Source: an uncultured Eubacteriales bacterium
Lineage (GTDB): Bacteria > Bacillota > Clostridia > Oscillospirales > CAG-272
Assembly (NCBI GenBank): GCA_905187695.1
Contig: CAJJIY010000046.1
Location: 1 to 8,679 of the forward strand
Length of the DNA stretch: 8,679 nt
Direction: 5' to 3'
Part shown: positions 6,809 to 8,679 of the stretch, piece by piece
Layout: each line of letters starts with the position of its first letter
Position numbering within the stretch: position 1 is the stretch's first letter
The notes under the pieces: generated by a model
The model's input: the letters and a program-made list of their open reading frames with translations, nothing else
Told to the model about the DNA's origin: nothing
Databases searched by the model: none
Position numbers and translations under genes: made by a program

Positions 6809-7219
6809 TTACAGTCCCGGCGTTCCCGCCGCGCCGGAACTTTCTTCGTTCACGGTGGCGCCGTCCGGCATACCGTTTTCGGGGACGGGAATGAGATTCA
6901 CGGTCTGGATGGCCGTGATGCCGTCGTAAATGGGCACCTGATTGTAGCGGATCCGGCCGTAACCGGGCAGGCTGACTTCAATATTATAGGTGGAAAAGGG
7001 CTTTTCGTCTCCCGGCGTCTGCCCCACCGAGCGGGAGGGCGCGGGAAGCGAGACGCGGGCCGTGCGCCCGTCCGCGCCGGAGCGCAGTTCAAAAAGGACA
7101 TCGTTTTCGTCGTCGTCGGTGTAGATGGTCACGGCCGCCCCCTCCAGCGGGATGGCCGAATTGGCGGGGGGCACGCGCACCGAGAGATAGCCGGTGCCGC
7201 CCGGCGTTTTATAGGACAT
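6809..7219 (-). CDS. stand-alone SleC pro-region-like protein (carboxypeptidase-regulatory/transthyretin-like fold)
   Basis: 136 residues. Residues 9-113 read as a beta-sandwich of the CarboxypepD_reg/transthyretin type: GYLSVRV, PLEGAAVTIY, GADGRTARVSLPAP, YNIEVSLPGYG and GITAIQTVNLIP. These elements, in particular the LPAP, Q-P and PY/PF-x-x-Y-x-V-E segments, occur in the same order in the N-terminal pro-region of clostridial SleC as I remember it. Here the segment is a separate gene immediately upstream of the enzyme. The tail (114-136) is Gly/Ala/Ser-rich and unstructured. There is no signal peptide. The start is well supported by AAAGGAGG (7234-7227), 7 bases before ATG 7219. It is the first gene of the three-gene operon. 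Possible roles are a trans-acting inhibitor, chaperone or scaffold for the enzyme; this is inference. Confidence 0.85.
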   Translation of the reverse strand: MSYKTPGGTGYLSVRVPPANSAIPLEGAAVTIYTDDDENDVLFELRSGADGRTARVSLPAPSRSVGQTPGDEKPFSTYNIEVSLPGYGRIRYNQVPIYDGITAIQTVNLIPVPENGMPDGATVNEESSGAAGTPGL

Positions 7220-7226
7220 GAGATCT

Positions 7227-7234
7227 CCTCCTTT
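7227..7234 (-). promoter_or_regulatory. strong ribosome-binding site of the cortex-lytic operon
   Basis: AAAGGAGG on the minus strand, 7 bases before ATG 7219. It is the best ribosome-binding site in the operon and fits high expression of the first gene. Confidence 0.85.
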
Positions 7235-7245
7235 CGTTTCATGAA

Positions 7246-7273
7246 AAGTCTATGAGCCAAAGGGCAATCCTGT
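7246..7273 (-). promoter_or_regulatory. candidate mother-cell sporulation promoter (sigma-K/sigma-E type)
   Basis: The minus strand has AC (7273-7272), exactly 17 bases, then CATAGACTT (7254-7246). The sigma-K consensus is AC-N17-CATANNNTA, so only the last A fails. The -10 also matches sigma-E CATACANT at all but one position, but no sigma-E -35 is present. The predicted start near 7240 would put the ribosome-binding site (7234-7227) about 6 bases into the transcript. There is no sigma-A promoter of comparable quality here. The motif is short and low in information. Confidence 0.35.
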
Positions 7274-7295
7274 CCCCGCTTTTTTGCGGGCGCGC

Positions 7296-7331
7296 AAAAA
7301 GGCGGGGCACTTTCGGAAAAAGCGCCCCGCC
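7296..7331 (-). terminator. rho-independent terminator of the small membrane protein gene
   Basis: On the minus strand GGCGGGGC (7331-7324) pairs with GCCCCGCC (7308-7301). The stem is extended inward by a G-T pair and CTTT/AAAG to about 13 pairs around loop TTCCG, and is followed by five T (7300-7296). It starts 14 bases after the stop of the 7345-7611 gene. The plus-strand side is also T-rich (7332-7350), so it may act in both directions. A further small hairpin, CCCGC-TTTTTT-GCGGG, is at 7275-7290. Confidence 0.9.
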
Positions 7332-7344
7332 TTCCTTCTTTATT

Positions 7345-7611
7345 TTATTTTCTATGTATCTCGCCGCGCCGGTCGGCAACCGTCAGGATGAGCGCGCCGA
7401 AGAGCGAAACAATCAGCGCGGCCAGCGGAAAGGCCAGCGCCCCGGCAAAATAGGCGGCTTCGCCTTTGGTAAGCGCCCCGGCCGACTGCACCCAAAAAAG
7501 CACGGCGCAAAGCGAACAGAAGATCGGCAAAAAGACCATGAAAAGCAGTCCCTCGGCCTCTTTGGAAGGGAAAAACGAGCGTCCCCCGGCGCGTTTTCCG
7601 GTTTTTTTCAT
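7345..7611 (-). CDS. small two-helix membrane protein of unknown function
   Basis: 88 residues. A basic, cytoplasm-like N-terminus (MKKTGKRAGGR) is followed by two hydrophobic helices at about 20-44 and 54-79, joined by a short loop (ALTKGEAA), and a charged C-terminus (DRRGEIHRK). By the positive-inside rule both ends should face the cytoplasm. Cys32 and Cys35 are in the first helix. I do not recognise a family. The start is supported by AAGGAG about 8 bases before ATG 7611, a promoter upstream and a terminator downstream, so it is a single-gene unit. Codon choice and GC match the neighbours. Confidence 0.8.
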   Translation of the reverse strand: MKKTGKRAGGRSFFPSKEAEGLLFMVFLPIFCSLCAVLFWVQSAGALTKGEAAYFAGALAFPLAALIVSLFGALILTVADRRGEIHRK

Positions 7612-7641
7612 CGGTAGCTCTCCTTTTTCTTTTTCATTTTT

Positions 7642-7670
7642 ATCCTAACATACCCGCCCGCGCGCGTCAA
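7642..7670 (-). promoter_or_regulatory. sigma-A-type promoter of the small membrane protein gene
   Basis: -35 TTGACG (7670-7665), 17-base spacer, -10 TAGGAT (7647-7642) with an extended TG (TGT directly before the -10). The expected start near 7635 gives a leader of about 24 bases that contains the ribosome-binding site. Confidence 0.65.
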
Positions 7671-7692
7671 GACAAAAATAAAGGAAAACATA

Positions 7693-7714
7693 CCGGCATT
7701 TTCCTTCATGCCGG
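7693..7714. repeat. 7-bp perfect inverted repeat in the divergent intergenic region
   Basis: CCGGCAT (7693-7699) and ATGCCGG (7708-7714) are exact complements separated by TTTCCTTC. It lies between the divergent 7345-7611 and 7767-8042 genes, upstream of the minus-strand -35. There is no adjacent T run, so it is more likely an operator or leader hairpin than a terminator. Confidence 0.6.
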
Positions 7715-7727
7715 GGCGGAAAACCTG

Positions 7728-7747
7728 CATAAAATAGATACAGTATC
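7728..7747 (+). promoter_or_regulatory. candidate -10/operator region of the 91-codon gene
   Basis: CATAAAATA (7728-7736) matches the -10 form CATANNNTA of late mother-cell promoters and contains the sigma-A-like hexamer TAAAAT (7730-7735). No convincing -35 is found at the right distance for either factor. Directly after it is the perfect odd palindrome GATAC-A-GTATC (7737-7747), a possible operator at or near the start point. Confidence 0.3.
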
Positions 7748-7750
7748 AGG

Positions 7751-7760
7751 GGAAAGGAGA
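7751..7760 (+). promoter_or_regulatory. ribosome-binding site of the 91-codon gene
   Basis: GGAAAGGAGA, with its GGAG core 8 bases before ATG 7767; this fixes the start of an otherwise unrecognised gene. Confidence 0.8.
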
Positions 7761-7766
7761 AAAAAG

Positions 7767-8042
7767 ATGGATTTTTCAAAAGAAAAGCCGGCGGGCGGGC
7801 GCGTCCTGCGGGAGGAACAGCTTCTGAGCGACGGCACGCCGGTCGGTTTCCGGTTGCTTCAGGAAAGCGGCGCGGGCGGCCGCTATGCCGTGGAGGTGAT
7901 CTCCGGCACACAGGGGCGGCGCGCCTTTGAAAGTCCGGATCTGCCCGAGGCCGCGCGTTTTTACGGGATGCTGCTCCGCGATCGCGCCCTGCCCGGCACG
8001 GTGACATACGGCGGCGCGGGCGGCGAACCCGTCAAAAAGTAA
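7767..8042 (+). CDS. hypothetical protein, 91 residues, possibly DUF6514-like
   Basis: The only plus-strand gene in the window. The product is small, soluble, without Cys, signal peptide or membrane segment. It reads as a beta-rich N-terminal half (LLSDGTPVGFRLLQE, GRYAVEVIS) followed by a helix (LPEAARFYGMLLRDRAL) and PGTVTYG, ending in a charged tail. The layout, a short sheet then one helix with a conserved-looking L-P/S turn, loosely recalls small clostridial DUF6514 proteins; this is weak and I would not name it on this basis. Supporting evidence for a real gene is an excellent ribosome-binding site, good third-position GC and a strong terminator 40 bases after the stop. It is divergent from the membrane protein gene and convergent with eno. 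Confidence 0.8.
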   Translation: MDFSKEKPAGGRVLREEQLLSDGTPVGFRLLQESGAGGRYAVEVISGTQGRRAFESPDLPEAARFYGMLLRDRALPGTVTYGGAGGEPVKK

Positions 8043-8053
8043 AGACCGAAAAA

Positions 8054-8081
8054 CCCCCGGCGGCAGACGGCCAAAGGGGGG
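8054..8081 (+). other. GC-rich hairpin before the shared terminator
   Basis: CCCCC (8054-8058) can pair with GGGGG (8076-8080), with GGC/GCC contacts inside. It has no T run and lies between the stop of the 91-codon gene and the strong terminator; it may only protect the 3' end. Confidence 0.35.
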
Positions 8082-8117
8082 AAAACGGGGACTTCCGGGC
8101 GGAAGTCCCCGTTTTTT
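8082..8117. terminator. bidirectional terminator shared by the 91-codon gene and eno
   Basis: A perfect 15-bp stem, AAAACGGGGACTTCC (8082-8096) with its complement at 8101-8115, and a four-base GGGC loop, followed by TTTTTT (8112-8117) on the plus strand. On the minus strand TTTT closes the stem, but the following bases are C-rich, so termination of the plus-strand gene should be the stronger. The eno stop codon (8119-8117) abuts it. Confidence 0.93.
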
Positions 8118-8679
8118 CAGACCGTGACCCCGGTGAGCGTTTCCTCAATGCGCAAAAGCCGGTTGTATTTGGCCACCCGTTCTCCCCGGCAGGGCGCCCC
8201 CGCCTTGATAAAGGGCGCGCCCACGGCCACGGCCAGATCGGCCACGGTCGTGTCCTCGGTCTCGCCCGAACGGTGCGAAAGAATCACCCGGTATCCGGCT
8301 TTTTGGGCCTTTTCCACAAAAGAGAGCGTGCCGGAAAGGGTGCCGTTCTGATTCGGCTTGACCAGCACGGCGTTGGCCGCCCCGGCCCGGATTCCGTGGG
8401 CGAGCCGCGCGGGGTCGGTCACAAAAAGATCGTCTCCCACCAGCGTCACCCGGTCGCCCAGCGTGCCGGTCAGTCCGGCCCAGCCCTCAAAGTCTTCTTC
8501 GCCCAGCGGGTCCTCCAGCGAGAGGATGGGATAGTCCGCAATCAGTGCTGAGAGCCGCGCCGTCAGCGCTTCCCGCGTCAGGGACGAGCCCTCTTTGGGG
8601 AGATGATAGAGCCCGTCTTCGGCCGTCCACTCGGAACTGGCGATGTCCAGTGCAATCTTCACCCCTTTGTTCTCATAAC
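8117..8679 (-). CDS. eno: enolase (phosphopyruvate hydratase), C-terminal part, 5' end outside window
   Basis: Enolase interconverts 2-phosphoglycerate and phosphoenolpyruvate in glycolysis. The visible 187 codons are the C-terminal part of the TIM-barrel domain and run open to the window edge. The GTG at 8662 is an internal Val codon, because the reading continues upstream as YENKG. The three Mg-binding acids are present (ALD, LEDP, VGDDL), as are the catalytic Lys in VKPNQ, the His of SHRSGETED and the Lys of IKAGAP. Two differences from Bacillus enolase are visible: KPNQNGT replaces KVNQIGT, and the protein stops about 8 residues after LLRIE, lacking the usual tail of roughly 15-20. It is probably an active enolase, perhaps a divergent paralogue. 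It is convergent with the plus-strand gene. Confidence 0.95.
   Translation of the reverse strand, partial: YENKGVKIALDIASSEWTAEDGLYHLPKEGSSLTREALTARLSALIADYPILSLEDPLGEEDFEGWAGLTGTLGDRVTLVGDDLFVTDPARLAHGIRAGAANAVLVKPNQNGTLSGTLSFVEKAQKAGYRVILSHRSGETEDTTVADLAVAVGAPFIKAGAPCRGERVAKYNRLLRIEETLTGVTV

Noticed and set aside
5297..7255. 652-codon plus-strand ORF, the longest uninterrupted closed ORF in the window
   Set aside because: It is in mirror register with the SleC-like gene and the pro-domain gene, has no known motifs, and the sense strand has clear domains, ribosome-binding sites and coupled starts.
7252..7617. 121-codon plus-strand ORF in the membrane protein region
   Set aside because: It runs through a strong terminator hairpin and mirrors the minus-strand membrane protein gene; no ribosome-binding site.

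Overview
The window looks like a piece of chromosome from a GC-rich (roughly 60% by eye), endospore-forming member of the Clostridia, possibly Oscillospirales or Christensenellales. Two things suggest this: a classical Firmicutes heat-shock operon, ctsR-mcsA-mcsB-clpC, and a three-gene operon related to SleC, the clostridial enzyme that degrades spore cortex at germination. There are no mobile elements, tRNAs, rRNAs or CRISPR arrays. Nearly all genes are on the minus strand; the window cuts clpC at its left edge and eno at its right edge.

Positions 1-4640 (minus strand) hold the protein quality-control operon. A strong sigma-A-type promoter (TTGACT, 17 bp, TATACT) is flanked by two perfect CtsR operators, one just downstream of the start point and one upstream of the -35, with a degenerate third site over the -35. 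CtsR is the repressor, McsA the zinc-binding cofactor, McsB the protein-arginine kinase and ClpC the AAA+ unfoldase that works with ClpP. The genes are packed closely, and several starts are decided by Shine-Dalgarno sequences that overlap the preceding stop.

Positions 4700-4840 hold two tandem terminators that separate the operons. Positions 4842-7240 (minus strand) hold the cortex-lytic operon: a carboxypeptidase-regulatory/transthyretin-like protein that resembles the N-terminal pro-region of SleC, then a SleC-like SpoIID-domain enzyme with three peptidoglycan-binding modules, then a small protein with two more such modules. None of the three has a visible signal peptide. As I read it, this is a SleC proenzyme split at the pro/mature boundary, which is the most interesting feature of the window.

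Positions 7296-8117 hold a small two-helix membrane protein gene (minus) and a divergent 91-codon gene of unknown function (plus). They are separated by a regulatory region with an inverted repeat and a short palindrome. A strong bidirectional terminator at 8082-8117 is shared by the plus-strand gene and the convergent enolase gene (8117 to beyond 8679).
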